A stretch of DNA of 64,000 nt from CAUYUA01 sp963575675 (GTDB lineage: Bacteria; Pseudomonadota; Alphaproteobacteria; Azospirillales; Azospirillaceae), in contig CAUYUA010000044.1 of NCBI GenBank assembly GCA_963575675.1, forward strand, positions 3,034 through 67,033. Reading direction: 5' to 3'. Below the pieces are notes generated by a model that worked only from the letters and a program-made list of their open reading frames with translations, did no database searches and was not told the origin of the DNA. Below, piece by piece: positions 27,076 to 36,012 of this stretch (its first letter is position 1; each line of letters opens with the position of its first letter). The position numbers and the translations under genes are program-made.

Positions 27076-27110
27076 CAGCAAACCTTCCGTGTAGGAGGGA
27101 AGGTTTGCTG
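27076..27110. terminator. Hairpin after the Ala-rich gene
   Basis: CAGCAAACCTTCC and its complement form a perfect 13-bp stem, 11 bases beyond the Ala-rich gene stop on the minus strand. No T-run follows, so termination is only suggested by position. Confidence 0.5.
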
Positions 27111-27121
27111 TTGGAAAGAGA

Positions 27122-28975
27122 TCAGCCTCCGGAACGGCGTTCGTGGTTTCCGGGAAAGGTGGTGAGGCGGCGGCTGATTTCTTCTATCCGTCCGCGCAAC
27201 TCACCGATGTCGCCGTCGGTCGGGCCTCTGGAGACTTTGGCCGACAAGCGGTTGATATTGGTTTTGACTTCGCCGGTTTCGTCGCGGGCGTGAGCGACTT
27301 CTTTGCGCAGGACAGCTAATTCTTCGCGGGAGGAGCCTGATTCGGTTTTGATTACGTTCATGCCGCCGCGTAGAGCGCTGATTTCGTCGCGTGCGGCGGA
27401 GAACTCGGAGCGGAACCCTGCAAGGTCTTCTTTGAGTTTGCCGATGTCTTGTCTTGTTGCGGCGATGTTTGCCGTGGCGTCTTTTCTGGCGTCGGTGGCT
27501 TCGATTTTAAGAGCGTCGAAGAGCGATCGAGCGGTAAGAGCGGTGGTTTTTGCGTCGGCTGATTCGGTCTTAGCGTTTGCAACGTCATTTTTTGCGGCCA
27601 GAGCATCAATTTTGGCGGTTTCGGCTTCGGTCTTTGCTCCAACCGCCGCGCTTTTGGCCAAAGCGGCTTCAGTTTTAGCGTTTTCGGCTGCGGCTTTTGC
27701 GCCTTCAGCGGTCGTTTTAGCGTTTTCGGCTGCGGCCTTTGCGCTTTCAGCGGTCGTTTTGGCGTTTTCGGCTGCGGTCTTTGCGCCTTCAGCGGTTGTT
27801 TTAGCGTTTTCGGCTGCGGCCTTTGCGCTTTCAGCGGTTGTTTTAGCGTTTTCGGCTGCGGCCTTTGCGCTTTCAGCGGTCGTTTTAGCGTTTTCGGCTG
27901 CGGCCTTTGCGCCTTCAGCAGTTGTTTTAGCGTTTTCGGCTGCGGCTTTCGCGCTTTCAGCGGTCGTTTTAGCGTTTTCAGCGTCAATTTTTGTGGCCGC
28001 AGCCTCGTTTTTGGCGCCCTCGGCGGCTGCTTTGGCGTCTTCTGCCGCAGTTTTTGCGTTCACGGCGTCAACTTTTGCGGCTGCGGCCTCATTTTTCGCC
28101 GATTCCGCATCAGTCTTGGCGCTGTTTGCCGCAGACTTTGCGTTTTCGGCGTTGATCTTGGCTTCTTCTACTGCGGCTCCAGCGTTTACGGCTGCGGCTT
28201 TTGCATTTTCAGCATTGACTTTGGCTTCTTCTGCTGCGGCTCCAGCATTTACGGCTGCGGCTTTTGCGTTTTCAGCGTTGGCCTTGGCTTCTTTTGCTGC
28301 GGCTTCAGCGTTTACAGCCGCAGTTTTTGCATTTTCAGCGCTGGCTTTCGCGTTTGTGGCGTCGTTCTTTGCCGCTTCGGCGTCGGCCTTGGCGGTGGCC
28401 GCCTCGTTTTTGGCGCTTTCTGCTGCGGTTTTTGCCGTTTCTATTTCCGTCTTTACGCTTTGGGCTGCGGCTTTTGCGGCTGCGGCTTCAATTTTTGCGT
28501 TTTCGGCGGCTGCGTTGGCGTTTGCCGCGTCTGTTTTTGCGTTTTCAGAGGCGGTTTTTGCCGCCGTTGCTTCGTTTTTAGCGTTTTCTGCTGCGGCTTT
28601 CGCGGCGTCGACGTCAGCTTGCACGGCCTCGAAGCGCTTACCGTTTGCGGCGGCGTCGGCTTTCACGTTTTGAGCTTCGACATTGGCGATTTCGGCGGCG
28701 GTCTTGACCGAATCGAGGATGTTTTGCAGTGACAAAACTTGATCGGAAACTTGGTCGATCGTGGCGAGCTGATCTGTTCGTCCGTCTATGTCCGCCACGC
28801 GCTCGCCGATGATAACCAGAGACTCGACCAACCCGGTGAGCATCGGCTCCAAACGCCCGAGGATCGCGATGATCTCGGCTTGCGCCGCCTCTAACTTGTC
28901 GAGGCGCGCGTTGGCTTGCTCTTGTCCGGCCTCCAGTCCTTCCAGTTGGGAAAGCACCTTCGGATCAATACTCAT
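27122..28975 (-). CDS. Alanine-rich repetitive coiled-coil protein
   Basis: A 617-residue soluble protein. The first 110 residues are helical and acidic (LEGLEAGQEQANARLDKLEA). The central 350 residues are almost entirely Ala/Glu/Lys/Asn/Thr in heptad-pair units of 14 residues, such as AAAENAKTTAESAK, repeated almost exactly eight times in the last third. The C-terminal 120 residues are a less repetitive coiled coil. The pattern resembles long rod-like or LEA-type proteins. ATG 28975 has GGAGG six bases upstream. No signal peptide or membrane segment. It lies beside a CheZ-like gene, so a cytoskeletal or chemosensory scaffold is conceivable but unproven. Confidence 0.85.
   Translation of the reverse strand: MSIDPKVLSQLEGLEAGQEQANARLDKLEAAQAEIIAILGRLEPMLTGLVESLVIIGERVADIDGRTDQLATIDQVSDQVLSLQNILDSVKTAAEIANVEAQNVKADAAANGKRFEAVQADVDAAKAAAENAKNEATAAKTASENAKTDAANANAAAENAKIEAAAAKAAAQSVKTEIETAKTAAESAKNEAATAKADAEAAKNDATNAKASAENAKTAAVNAEAAAKEAKANAENAKAAAVNAGAAAEEAKVNAENAKAAAVNAGAAVEEAKINAENAKSAANSAKTDAESAKNEAAAAKVDAVNAKTAAEDAKAAAEGAKNEAAATKIDAENAKTTAESAKAAAENAKTTAEGAKAAAENAKTTAESAKAAAENAKTTAESAKAAAENAKTTAEGAKTAAENAKTTAESAKAAAENAKTTAEGAKAAAENAKTEAALAKSAAVGAKTEAETAKIDALAAKNDVANAKTESADAKTTALTARSLFDALKIEATDARKDATANIAATRQDIGKLKEDLAGFRSEFSAARDEISALRGGMNVIKTESGSSREELAVLRKEVAHARDETGEVKTNINRLSAKVSRGPTDGDIGELRGRIEEISRRLTTFPGNHERRSGG
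27670..27995. repeat. 42-bp tandem repeat array within a gene
   Basis: About eight units of 42 bp, differing at a few synonymous or Ala/Gly/Ser positions, encode the 14-residue repeat of the Ala-rich protein. Such arrays often change copy number. Confidence 0.85.
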
Positions 28976-29139
28976 CGCGGCCTCCGGCTCAATCTCTCGA
29001 ACATGCCCTGATTCGGAACGTTGGTTGGTTTGATGCGCGCCATGGCTTCAGCCTGCGTCCGGGCGCTTGCCGAATCGTAGGGAAGTTGCTGCGTTGAAGT
29101 AGGATTTATCGATCATCGGCATTCGATACGGTCTCAGAT

Positions 29140-29161
29140 ACGGAAGGCGCCATCCTTCCGT
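29140..29161. repeat. Short hairpin downstream of the CheZ-like gene
   Basis: ACGGAAGG and CCTTCCGT form a perfect 8-bp stem with a CGCCAT loop in the gap between the CheZ-like gene and the Ala-rich gene. The role is unknown. Confidence 0.5.
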
Positions 29162-29218
29162 CAATATGAATCGAATATGAGACGAATCGAATGAAAAATG
29201 CATTAAACGCAAAGAAGA

Positions 29219-30082
29219 TCAACCGAATAAAGCGTCTATGGCGCCTTGATCCAGTGCGGGCAAAGCTTCTTCGGGCTCTTCCTCGACGACGGGGGTGGGT
29301 TGTTTGGGCTGTTTTGGCGGCTGCGGTGGCGGCGCAGCGGGAACGGGATCGAAACCACCGTTAAGCAGACGATCAATTTCGCTTTGATCTATGCCGTTGT
29401 CGGAGGGGCCGTTGAGGAGGTGAGAATCCGGCCGCGTGTCTTTAATGTCGTCGGGAATTGGGGTTCTGTTCTGAGGCGACGCTGCGTCGCTTTCGGCGCC
29501 GTCTTCCCAAATCTTCATCATCGACATAATGCGCTGTTCTATGTAGCGCAAGGCGTTGACGACTTTGGTGGTGCGTTGCCCAGTCAGGTCTTGGAAAGAA
29601 CAAGCGGTGAAGACATTCATGACCTCGCCTTCCAGATCGTCACAGAGCTGGGCGGGAGAGTCGGATTCACGGAAACGGCGGTTTAGGTCAAGGATGCGCT
29701 CGGCGGAATTGAGAATTTCAAAGGAGGCGCGCTCGGTGGAGAGAACAATTGCGTCGAGTTCGTTGGTGGCGGAGAGGATGCGATCGTTTCCGCCGTCTTT
29801 AGGGCGTAGAGAGGCGATCTCGCGTCGGGCCTGGGAGATGGAGGCGCTCATGTCTTGCAGTTCGTGACGCAAGACGCCGATATGTTTGCTGGCGTTGGCG
29901 ACCTCGATGTGTTTGCTCCACGCGTCGCGGAGGTCGGAGATCATTTTACAGACTTCGCTTGTCCCGATGATTTGCGCGCGGCGTTGATGTTCCGCCAAAA
30001 ACGCTCGCCCCCGCGGCGTCCGAGCGACGAAGCTCTGGAGTTGGTTATAGTCCTCCTCGGTGAAATCCGTGACTTTAGTCAT
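29219..30082 (-). CDS. cheZ: CheZ-type chemotaxis phosphatase
   Basis: A 287-residue helical protein with the CheZ active-site block CSFQDLTGQRTTKVVNALRY at residues 161-180. The Gln of DLTGQ (169) is the residue that helps hydrolyse CheY-phosphate. The C-terminal tail is unusual: IDQSEIDRLLN (231-241) and DQGAIDALF (278-286), both like the FliM N-terminal CheY-binding peptide, separated by a Pro-rich linker. The protein could therefore tether CheY-P at two sites. Start ATG 30082 has GGAG ten bases upstream. No other che gene flanks it. I am confident of the phosphatase fold and less so of the tail's binding role. Confidence 0.85.
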   Translation of the reverse strand: MTKVTDFTEEDYNQLQSFVARTPRGRAFLAEHQRRAQIIGTSEVCKMISDLRDAWSKHIEVANASKHIGVLRHELQDMSASISQARREIASLRPKDGGNDRILSATNELDAIVLSTERASFEILNSAERILDLNRRFRESDSPAQLCDDLEGEVMNVFTACSFQDLTGQRTTKVVNALRYIEQRIMSMMKIWEDGAESDAASPQNRTPIPDDIKDTRPDSHLLNGPSDNGIDQSEIDRLLNGGFDPVPAAPPPQPPKQPKQPTPVVEEEPEEALPALDQGAIDALFG

Positions 30083-30481
30083 TACTTATTTACTCCAGCT
30101 ACTTCAGCCGCTCCGGGAAGAGTCGGGCCCGGGGCGTTGGGGCGGGGCGCGGATGGTTTCTAATTTAGGGTTTCTTGTTTATAGGAGTCGTCGTTATGAG
30201 ATGTTGTTCGATAAGGATTTAATGGGTTTGAACGCGACGGTGGAGCGTATTCAAGATTTGATGAGGTCGTCACGGATGTCGTTTATGTAAGGAGGCGTTT
30301 CAGCGGAAGGTGGGGTTCAAAGCCGATATGCCGACATTAAGACACGTCGCAGCGTGATTCATGTTTAAAAAGAGTATTAACAACAAATCGAGGGCGGTTG
30401 TATATAAAAAAATTTACAGGAACTCGCGACGGCGGCGGAATGCATACGGAAACGATGTGATCCGCCGCCGTTGTCGAGCGT
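30083..30481. other. Intergenic region, no confident gene
   Basis: About 400 bases between the CheZ-like gene start and the malate synthase stop (both minus strand). A 30-codon plus-strand frame at 30201-30290 has no support beyond being open. Nothing else is seen. Confidence 0.4.
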
Positions 30482-32080
30482 TTACGCATCGACGAGACGA
30501 AGGCTCGCGGGCAGGGTTAAGAATTCAATGAAGTCTTGACTGAAAACCAATGTGCGTAAGAGTTCTCCGGCGTCATTGATGCGCTCTTGAAGGGGCTGTT
30601 CTTTGGCGCGGTGTTTCCATGCGGCGTTCTCTTCTTGGATGAGTCGTTCCACGAACGGGGCGTCAACTTTTTGCCCATCGTCGAGAACAACATTCCACCG
30701 TAGCCATTGCCATATCTGAGCTCTGGCGATTTCGGCGGTGGCGGTGTCTTCCATCAGATTGAACAGGGGAACGCATCCGACGCCGGACAGCCAAGAGGCC
30801 ATGTATCCGATTGCAACGGAAATGTTGTTTCGAAGTCCGGATTCGGTTTTCGGGCCTCCAGGGACTTTCAGAAGATTTTCAGCAGAGATGTGGATGTCTT
30901 CGCATTTGCGATGAATTTGGTTGGGGCCGATGAGAACGCGATCGAAGACTTCTCGGGCGATGGGGACCAAAGCGGGATGAGCGACCCATGTTCCGTCATG
31001 ACCGTTGATGACTTCGCGCTCTTTGTCGGCGCGCACGCGCGCCAGAGCGGCTTGATGTGCGTCCGGGTCGTCTTTAACGGGGATGTAGGCCGACATGCCG
31101 CCGATGGCCGGAGCATTGCGTCGGTGGCATGTTTTGACCGCCAGCTTGCTGTAGGCGTCGAGGAAGGGGGTGTCCATTGTGACGGCGTTGCGGTCGGGCA
31201 GAACGGCTTGGGGATCGTTATGGAATTTCTTGATGAAGCTGAAGATGTAGTCCCAGCGACCGCAATTGAGGCCGGCGGAATGGTTGCGTAATTCGTGAAG
31301 AATTTCGTCCATTTCAAAGGCGGCCGTGATGGTTTCGATTAGAACGGTGGCCTTGATGGTTCCGTGAGGCAGGTCGAATGCAAGCTCGGCGGTGGTGAAC
31401 GCCTCTTGCCATAACCGCGCTTCGAAGTGCGATTCGAGTTTCGGTAGGTAGAAATAGGGGCCGGAGCCGCGCGCCAGCAGCTCTTTTGCGTTGTGGAAGA
31501 AATATAATCCGAAGTCGAACAGGGCGGCGGAGATCGGGCGATCTTCCATAAGAATTCGCGTTTCTTCCAAATGCAGGCCACGCGGGCGCACAGCCAGAAC
31601 CGCCGTGCGGTCGTTCAGAGTGTAGTCGCGTCCTGTGATCGGATCGTTATGGCGAATGACGCGGCGCACTGCGTCGTATAAATTGGTTTGTCCTTGAAGA
31701 AGGTTGTTCCAGGTTGGAGAGGTGGCGTCCTCAAAGTCGGCCATAAAAAGATTGGCGCCGGAGTTCAAGGCGTTGATGATCGTTTTCCGATCGATCGGGC
31801 CGGTGATTTCGACTCGTCGATCGAGAAGGTCGGCGGGCAAGGGGGCGATGGTCCAATCGCCGTTGCGCACGGATTCTGTTTCCGGAAGAAATTCGGGAAG
31901 GAGGCCGCCGTTGATTTGGGTCTGGCGTAGCTGGCGAATGTTCAGCAGTCGTCGGCGTTCATCGTCGAACCTCCGCTCTAGTTCGAGCACGAAGTCGAGT
32001 GCTTCGGGCGTTAGGATCAGCTCGAACTCGGGCGAGATCGGCCCCAGGATGGTTAGGCCGGATCGCGTGAGTGCGGCCAT
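30482..32080 (-). CDS. aceB: Malate synthase A
   Basis: Condenses glyoxylate with acetyl-CoA to malate, the second step of the glyoxylate shunt. The 532-residue sequence has the malate synthase A pattern: MADFEDATSPTWNNLLQGQ, the RPRGLHLEE substrate block, KLESHFEARLWQEAF, TVLIETITAAFEM, and the C-terminal WLRWNVVLDDGQ. Start ATG 32080 has GAGAGGA upstream. Isocitrate lyase is not in the window. It lies 124 bases after mtnP in the same direction. Confidence 0.96.
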   Translation of the reverse strand: MAALTRSGLTILGPISPEFELILTPEALDFVLELERRFDDERRRLLNIRQLRQTQINGGLLPEFLPETESVRNGDWTIAPLPADLLDRRVEITGPIDRKTIINALNSGANLFMADFEDATSPTWNNLLQGQTNLYDAVRRVIRHNDPITGRDYTLNDRTAVLAVRPRGLHLEETRILMEDRPISAALFDFGLYFFHNAKELLARGSGPYFYLPKLESHFEARLWQEAFTTAELAFDLPHGTIKATVLIETITAAFEMDEILHELRNHSAGLNCGRWDYIFSFIKKFHNDPQAVLPDRNAVTMDTPFLDAYSKLAVKTCHRRNAPAIGGMSAYIPVKDDPDAHQAALARVRADKEREVINGHDGTWVAHPALVPIAREVFDRVLIGPNQIHRKCEDIHISAENLLKVPGGPKTESGLRNNISVAIGYMASWLSGVGCVPLFNLMEDTATAEIARAQIWQWLRWNVVLDDGQKVDAPFVERLIQEENAAWKHRAKEQPLQERINDAGELLRTLVFSQDFIEFLTLPASLRLVDA

Positions 32081-32204
32081 GGTGGTTTCCTCTCTTGCTG
32101 ACGGCTGTTTTTATCAGACGATTGTTTTGTTGCGACGGCGTTATGACAAAAAAGAAAGCGGCGTTTGTCTTAAATTCCGTGTTATGAAGTCTCTTATGAT
32201 AACG

Positions 32205-33095
32205 TCACGCGCCCGAGAGCGCGCGACCGGCAACGGCGTCCAGGCGTTTGAGCACGGCGGGATCCCGTTTCTCCGGAGCGGTGATCAAGGCGTTGTCGAG
32301 CGCCGTATGACAACCGCACTCGCACCGCGCAGCGCGGTCGCGCAAACGCGGCGCCAGAGCCTTGACCAAAGAGCGTCCGCGTTCGGCGTTGCCCAGCAGC
32401 ACTTTAATAATGGCGTCGACCGTGACGTGGTCGTGATCGGGACGCCAACAGTCGTAATCCGTGACCATCGCTACGGTGGCGTAGCACATTTCGGCTTCGC
32501 GCGCCAGTTTGGCTTCGGGCATGTTGGTCATGCCGATGACGTCGCAGCCCCAGCTTCGATACAGATTCGATTCGGCTTGAGTGGAAAATTGCGGCCCCTC
32601 CATCACCAAATAAGTTCCGCCGCAGTGATGAGGAATGTCTAAGGCCTTCATTGCTTTTTCGATGGCTGCGCCCATGCGGCGGCAGACGGGATTCCCCAAT
32701 GCGACGTGTGCGACCATGCCGGTTTCGAAGAAGGATTTAACGCGGGCGAAAGTGCGGTCGATGAATTGATCGACGATTACGAACTCGCCGGGCGGCAGGG
32801 ACTCTTTCAGCGATCCGACGGCGGACAGAGAGAGGATTTCGGTGACTCCGACCCGTTTGAGCGCATCGATGTTGGCGCGGAAGTTCAATTCCGAGGGCGG
32901 AATGCGGTGGCCGCGACCGTGGCGGGGCAAGAACGCCAGCTTTTGCCCGTTCAATTCGCCGAACAGCAGCTCATCCGATGGATCGCCGAACGGAGAATCG
33001 ACTTTCCGCCAAGACGTGTTGGTCAGCCCGTCGATGTCATACACGCCGCTGCCGCCGATGACTCCGAGCATGGGGGGCGTTCCGGGTTCCGTCAT
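32205..33095 (-). CDS. mtnP: S-methyl-5'-thioadenosine phosphorylase
   Basis: Cleaves methylthioadenosine to adenine and methylthioribose-1-phosphate, the first step of methionine salvage. Family motifs are the phosphate loop GVIGGSGVYD, LPRHGRGHRIPPSE, YLVMEGPQFSTQAES and GMTNMPEAKLAREAE. A C-terminal CECGC cluster and ALITAPE end match related enzymes. From ATG 33095 it is 296 residues, with AGAAGGA nine bases upstream. The frame stays open for another 197 codons upstream into rbfA, which I regard as chance. It is divergent from rbfA across 325 bases. Confidence 0.95.
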   Translation of the reverse strand: MTEPGTPPMLGVIGGSGVYDIDGLTNTSWRKVDSPFGDPSDELLFGELNGQKLAFLPRHGRGHRIPPSELNFRANIDALKRVGVTEILSLSAVGSLKESLPPGEFVIVDQFIDRTFARVKSFFETGMVAHVALGNPVCRRMGAAIEKAMKALDIPHHCGGTYLVMEGPQFSTQAESNLYRSWGCDVIGMTNMPEAKLAREAEMCYATVAMVTDYDCWRPDHDHVTVDAIIKVLLGNAERGRSLVKALAPRLRDRAARCECGCHTALDNALITAPEKRDPAVLKRLDAVAGRALSGA

Positions 33096-33420
33096 GTATT
33101 GCGTCCTTCTCAATTGCTTGATCGCAGGAGGGCAAAGTTGCGCCGGGCAGTGTACGGAGAAGAGGTCGTTCGGGGAAGGGGTGACGTTGGCTGCAATTTC
33201 ATATATGCTTTCTCCGGCGGAAACTAGAGTGCGGAGTCGGGGGCGGAGACGTTGTTTTTCGGCGACTTTCAGACCCGTTGCGTCGTTCGGAGAGGGCTTT
33301 CGCCGTTGCGTCGCGAGTGATTCCCTTTTGCGGAGTCGTTTTTTTCCGTGCGTCTCTTGTTTTTGGTCATAAAGACTTGCGTGAAATAGATTTGTCGATG
33401 TTGGAATAAGAGAGATTATT

Positions 33421-33897
33421 ATGACCACTCGTTTCCGCGAAAGCGCTCGCACTGCGCGCACACCATCGCAACGCCAACTTCGGGTCGGCGAGGCGTTGAG
33501 GCATGCGCTCTCCGATTTTTTCCTGCGCGCGGATTTTCGTGATCCGGCGCTACAGAATCTGAACGTCACGGTGACTGAGGTGCGAATCAGTCCCGATCTA
33601 CGCAACGCCACCGCTTTTGTCACGCCTCTGGGCGGAGGGCAATCCAAAGAGACTGTCGCGGCCTTGCGTCGAGCGTCTGCTTTCATTCGCGGTCAGATCG
33701 CTGGAGCGGTTCAATTGCGCCTGGTTCCGACGCTGTCTTTTGAGGTTGATGCGTCGTTCGATCGCGCTGCGCGCATCACCACATTGCTGCATGCTCCGGA
33801 GGTTGTGCGCGATCTTGATGGAAACCCGGTGGAGCAAGACGCCCAATCAATACAGGAAGAGGAGACAATACAGGAAGGACAGGAAGGGGAGAGTTGA
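33421..33897 (+). CDS. rbfA: Ribosome-binding factor A
   Basis: A small KH-fold protein that binds the 30S subunit and helps mature the 16S rRNA 5' end. The 158-residue sequence contains RQLRVGEALRHALSDFF, the NVTVTEVRISPDLRNATAFV block and LRLVPTLSFEVDASFDRA. The C-terminal tail is Glu/Gln-rich with a short QEE/QEG repeat. It begins the run rbfA-truB-rpsO-pnp, but infB, which normally precedes it, is replaced by divergent mtnP, so this block has lost its nusA-infB part here. Confidence 0.95.
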   Translation: MTTRFRESARTARTPSQRQLRVGEALRHALSDFFLRADFRDPALQNLNVTVTEVRISPDLRNATAFVTPLGGGQSKETVAALRRASAFIRGQIAGAVQLRLVPTLSFEVDASFDRAARITTLLHAPEVVRDLDGNPVEQDAQSIQEEETIQEGQEGES

Positions 33898-34313
33898 AAG
33901 GGGGGCGTCGCGTATCGTCGCGTTTACCCCTTGGGACGCGTGCGGCTGCGGGTGGTCGCTTTCTTTGTAAAGGTTGATCTTTTTCAAAATCTGTTGCAGG
34001 GGCGGAGTGCGAAGGAATGCGAATTATGGGATATTGTAAAAAGACATGATGGATTAATTCTTTTAAGGCAAGGTTGCGCGTGAACGGCTCTTTGGCGTCG
34101 GGAATTATGAGCGCCGGAGCGTTTAGATGTGGCCGGGCGATGATTTGATATAACAGCAACAAAAGAAGCTGCGTTCGAAGCATAGCGTTTTTTTGATGTT
34201 GCGTCGTTTTTTTGATGTTGCGTCATTGATGGATTGGTTTTGAACGTCGCTCTCGATAGGATGGGGGCGGCGCGTTTCTGCGTTTAGGCTTTGCGTTTGG
34301 AGAAGGAGCGACG
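33898..34313. other. Intergenic region with 19-base tandem duplication
   Basis: A 416-base gap between rbfA and truB, unusually long for this operon. It contains CGTTTTTTTGATGTTGCGT twice in tandem (34186-34223). No gene seen. Confidence 0.5.
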
Positions 34314-35282
34314 ATGGGACGGAAACGCAAGGGGCGACCGGTGCATGGCTGGCTGACGCTCGATAAACCGCCGGGCATGACCTCAACCCAAGCGCTGTCC
34401 CGAGTGCGTCAGTTGTTCGGCGCCGAGAAGGCGGGGCATGGAGGCACCCTAGATCCGATCGCCACCGGAGTTCTGCCGATCGCGTTCGGCGAGGCCACCA
34501 AGACGGTCGCCTGGGCGATGGAAGGCGAAAAAGTTTATAGATTTACGCTGCGTTTCGGTGAGCAACGCACGACGGATGATTGTGAGGGCGAGGTGACGGC
34601 GACCAGCGACGTGCGCCCGACGATGGAGGCGATCGCGGCGGTTTTGCCCGCTTTTATGGGTGAGATCGAACAGACGCCGCCTCAGTTCTCTGCGATCAAG
34701 ATTAATGGAGAGCGCGCCTATGATCTCGCGCGCGACGGCGAACAGGTGCCGTTGGAGCCGCGCTTGGTGCGGGTGGATCGCTTGTCTCTGACGCAGAGAA
34801 TCGACGACGACTCCGTGGAAATCGAAGCCGTGTGCGGTAAAGGCGTTTATATGCGTTCGTTGGCTCGCGACATCGCCGCGGCTTTAGGAAGTTGTGGTCA
34901 CGTCGCGGCTCTGCGGCGCTTTTCCGTCGGTCAGTTTACGTTGGATGTCGCGATTTCTCTTGACCGTTTGGTGGAGATCGCGCAAACACCCGAACTCGAT
35001 AAGCTGCTGTTGCCGATTGAGACCGCGCTGGACGACATCCCGGCTCTGGCCTTGACCGAAGACGAAGCTGGCCGGTTGCGGATGGGGCAATCGCTCATGA
35101 TGATCCGGCGTCAAGATGTGAACCGCTTGCCGATTTTGCCTTTGCCCGACGGCGTCGACGAAGATGATCCGGAGATTGGCGCAGCGGCGCCGATCGTATT
35201 GGCCTCTTGTCGAGGGCGGCCTGTTGCGTTGGTTCAGATCGATGGCGTTGCTGTGTATCCTGTGCGGGTGCTGAACCTGTAA
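34314..35282 (+). CDS. truB: tRNA pseudouridine-55 synthase
   Basis: Makes pseudouridine 55 in the T-loop of tRNAs. The 322-residue sequence has the catalytic Asp in GHGGTLDPIATGVLPI, the KPPGMTSTQAL start, and the YMRSLARDIAAALG block, followed by a PUA-like C-terminal region. Start ATG 34314 has GGAGAAGGAG upstream. rpsO follows 36 bases later in the same direction. Confidence 0.97.
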   Translation: MGRKRKGRPVHGWLTLDKPPGMTSTQALSRVRQLFGAEKAGHGGTLDPIATGVLPIAFGEATKTVAWAMEGEKVYRFTLRFGEQRTTDDCEGEVTATSDVRPTMEAIAAVLPAFMGEIEQTPPQFSAIKINGERAYDLARDGEQVPLEPRLVRVDRLSLTQRIDDDSVEIEAVCGKGVYMRSLARDIAAALGSCGHVAALRRFSVGQFTLDVAISLDRLVEIAQTPELDKLLLPIETALDDIPALALTEDEAGRLRMGQSLMMIRRQDVNRLPILPLPDGVDEDDPEIGAAAPIVLASCRGRPVALVQIDGVAVYPVRVLNL

Positions 35283-35318
35283 TTTTTTTATTCACCTTTT
35301 GTTGTTTGGAGGTCTCTG

Positions 35319-35588
35319 ATGTCGATTTCTCAAGAGCGTAAGACCGCTCTCATTTCTGAATACGCAACCAAGCCCGGCGATACGGGGTCTCCTGAAGTTC
35401 AGGTATCGATTCTGAGTGAGAGAATTCGCAATCTCACCGAGCATCTTCAGGGACATAAAAAAGACTTTCACTCGCGTCGTGGTCTGCTGATCATGGTGGG
35501 GCAACGTCGGCGGTTGTTGGATTACCTCAAGCGCGTCGATTCTGCGCGTTATGATTCTCTGATTCAGAGACTCGGTCTGCGTCGCTGA
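35319..35588 (+). CDS. rpsO: 30S ribosomal protein S15
   Basis: An 89-residue primary-binding protein of the small subunit. Conserved features are TGSPEVQVSILSERIRNLTE, KKDFHSRRGLLIMVGQRRRL and LDYLKRVD. TTGGAGG lies seven bases before the ATG. It lies between truB and pnp, the standard order, where S15 and PNPase levels are commonly coupled in bacteria. Confidence 0.98.
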   Translation: MSISQERKTALISEYATKPGDTGSPEVQVSILSERIRNLTEHLQGHKKDFHSRRGLLIMVGQRRRLLDYLKRVDSARYDSLIQRLGLRR

Positions 35589-35642
35589 TCGGTTCTCGGG
35601 TCGAAAGAGCCGAAAGTTCAAGGGTAAAAAAGTAAATTAGAC

Positions 35643-35723
35643 GAGCCCAGGGACTGGGGGCTTGGTCGCAGGGGGCTTCTCTCTTGTGATCTTCCCACGA
35701 CTAGGGACTTAGTTCCTGGAGCC
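35643..35723. repeat. Degenerate dispersed repeat (rpsO-pnp gap)
   Basis: GAGCCCAGGGACTGGGGGCT and, inverted, ACTAGGGACTTAGTTCCTGG flank a short centre, so this looks like a worn inverted pair of the dispersed family lacking the poly-G hairpin. It lies in the 424-base rpsO-pnp leader, where pnp autoregulation by RNase III is known in enterobacteria; any such role here is inference. Confidence 0.55.
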
Positions 35724-36012
35724 GTCTGATTAATTTCGTTGATTTTTGTTCGAAAGAGTCGAATCTCATGAATTAATAATTTCGATATCTCTAGCGCAAA
35801 ACTTGGTTAAAGTGATATGTAAGCTTCTATTTCTAAAAATGGAGGCCGTTCATTCTTTCGTTGTCTTTTCAGCGTTTCTCGTCTAGAGCAAAGGCGGAAT
35901 AACGCGCATCTTCAAAAAGCGTAAGGCAAGGCGGGGTAGGGAACGACCACAGGCCCCGGCCCGTAACGCTCAATCCGGGGCGAGCGGGTGTCGTTGCAAG
36001 GAAGGCAAGGCG

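Noticed and set aside
27303..28673. 456-residue open frame opposite the Ala-rich gene
   Set aside because: It is the complement of the repetitive Ala codons and yields Ala/Phe/Ser strings; the other strand has a good ribosome site and normal ends.
30201..30290. 30-codon plus-strand frame after an AGGAG
   Set aside because: Too short and without recognisable features; spacing to the ribosome site is about 12 bases.
33096..33686. N-terminal extension of mtnP by 197 codons
   Set aside because: It overlaps rbfA on the other strand and is Arg/Ser-rich; the family starts at MTEPGTPP with a good ribosome site.
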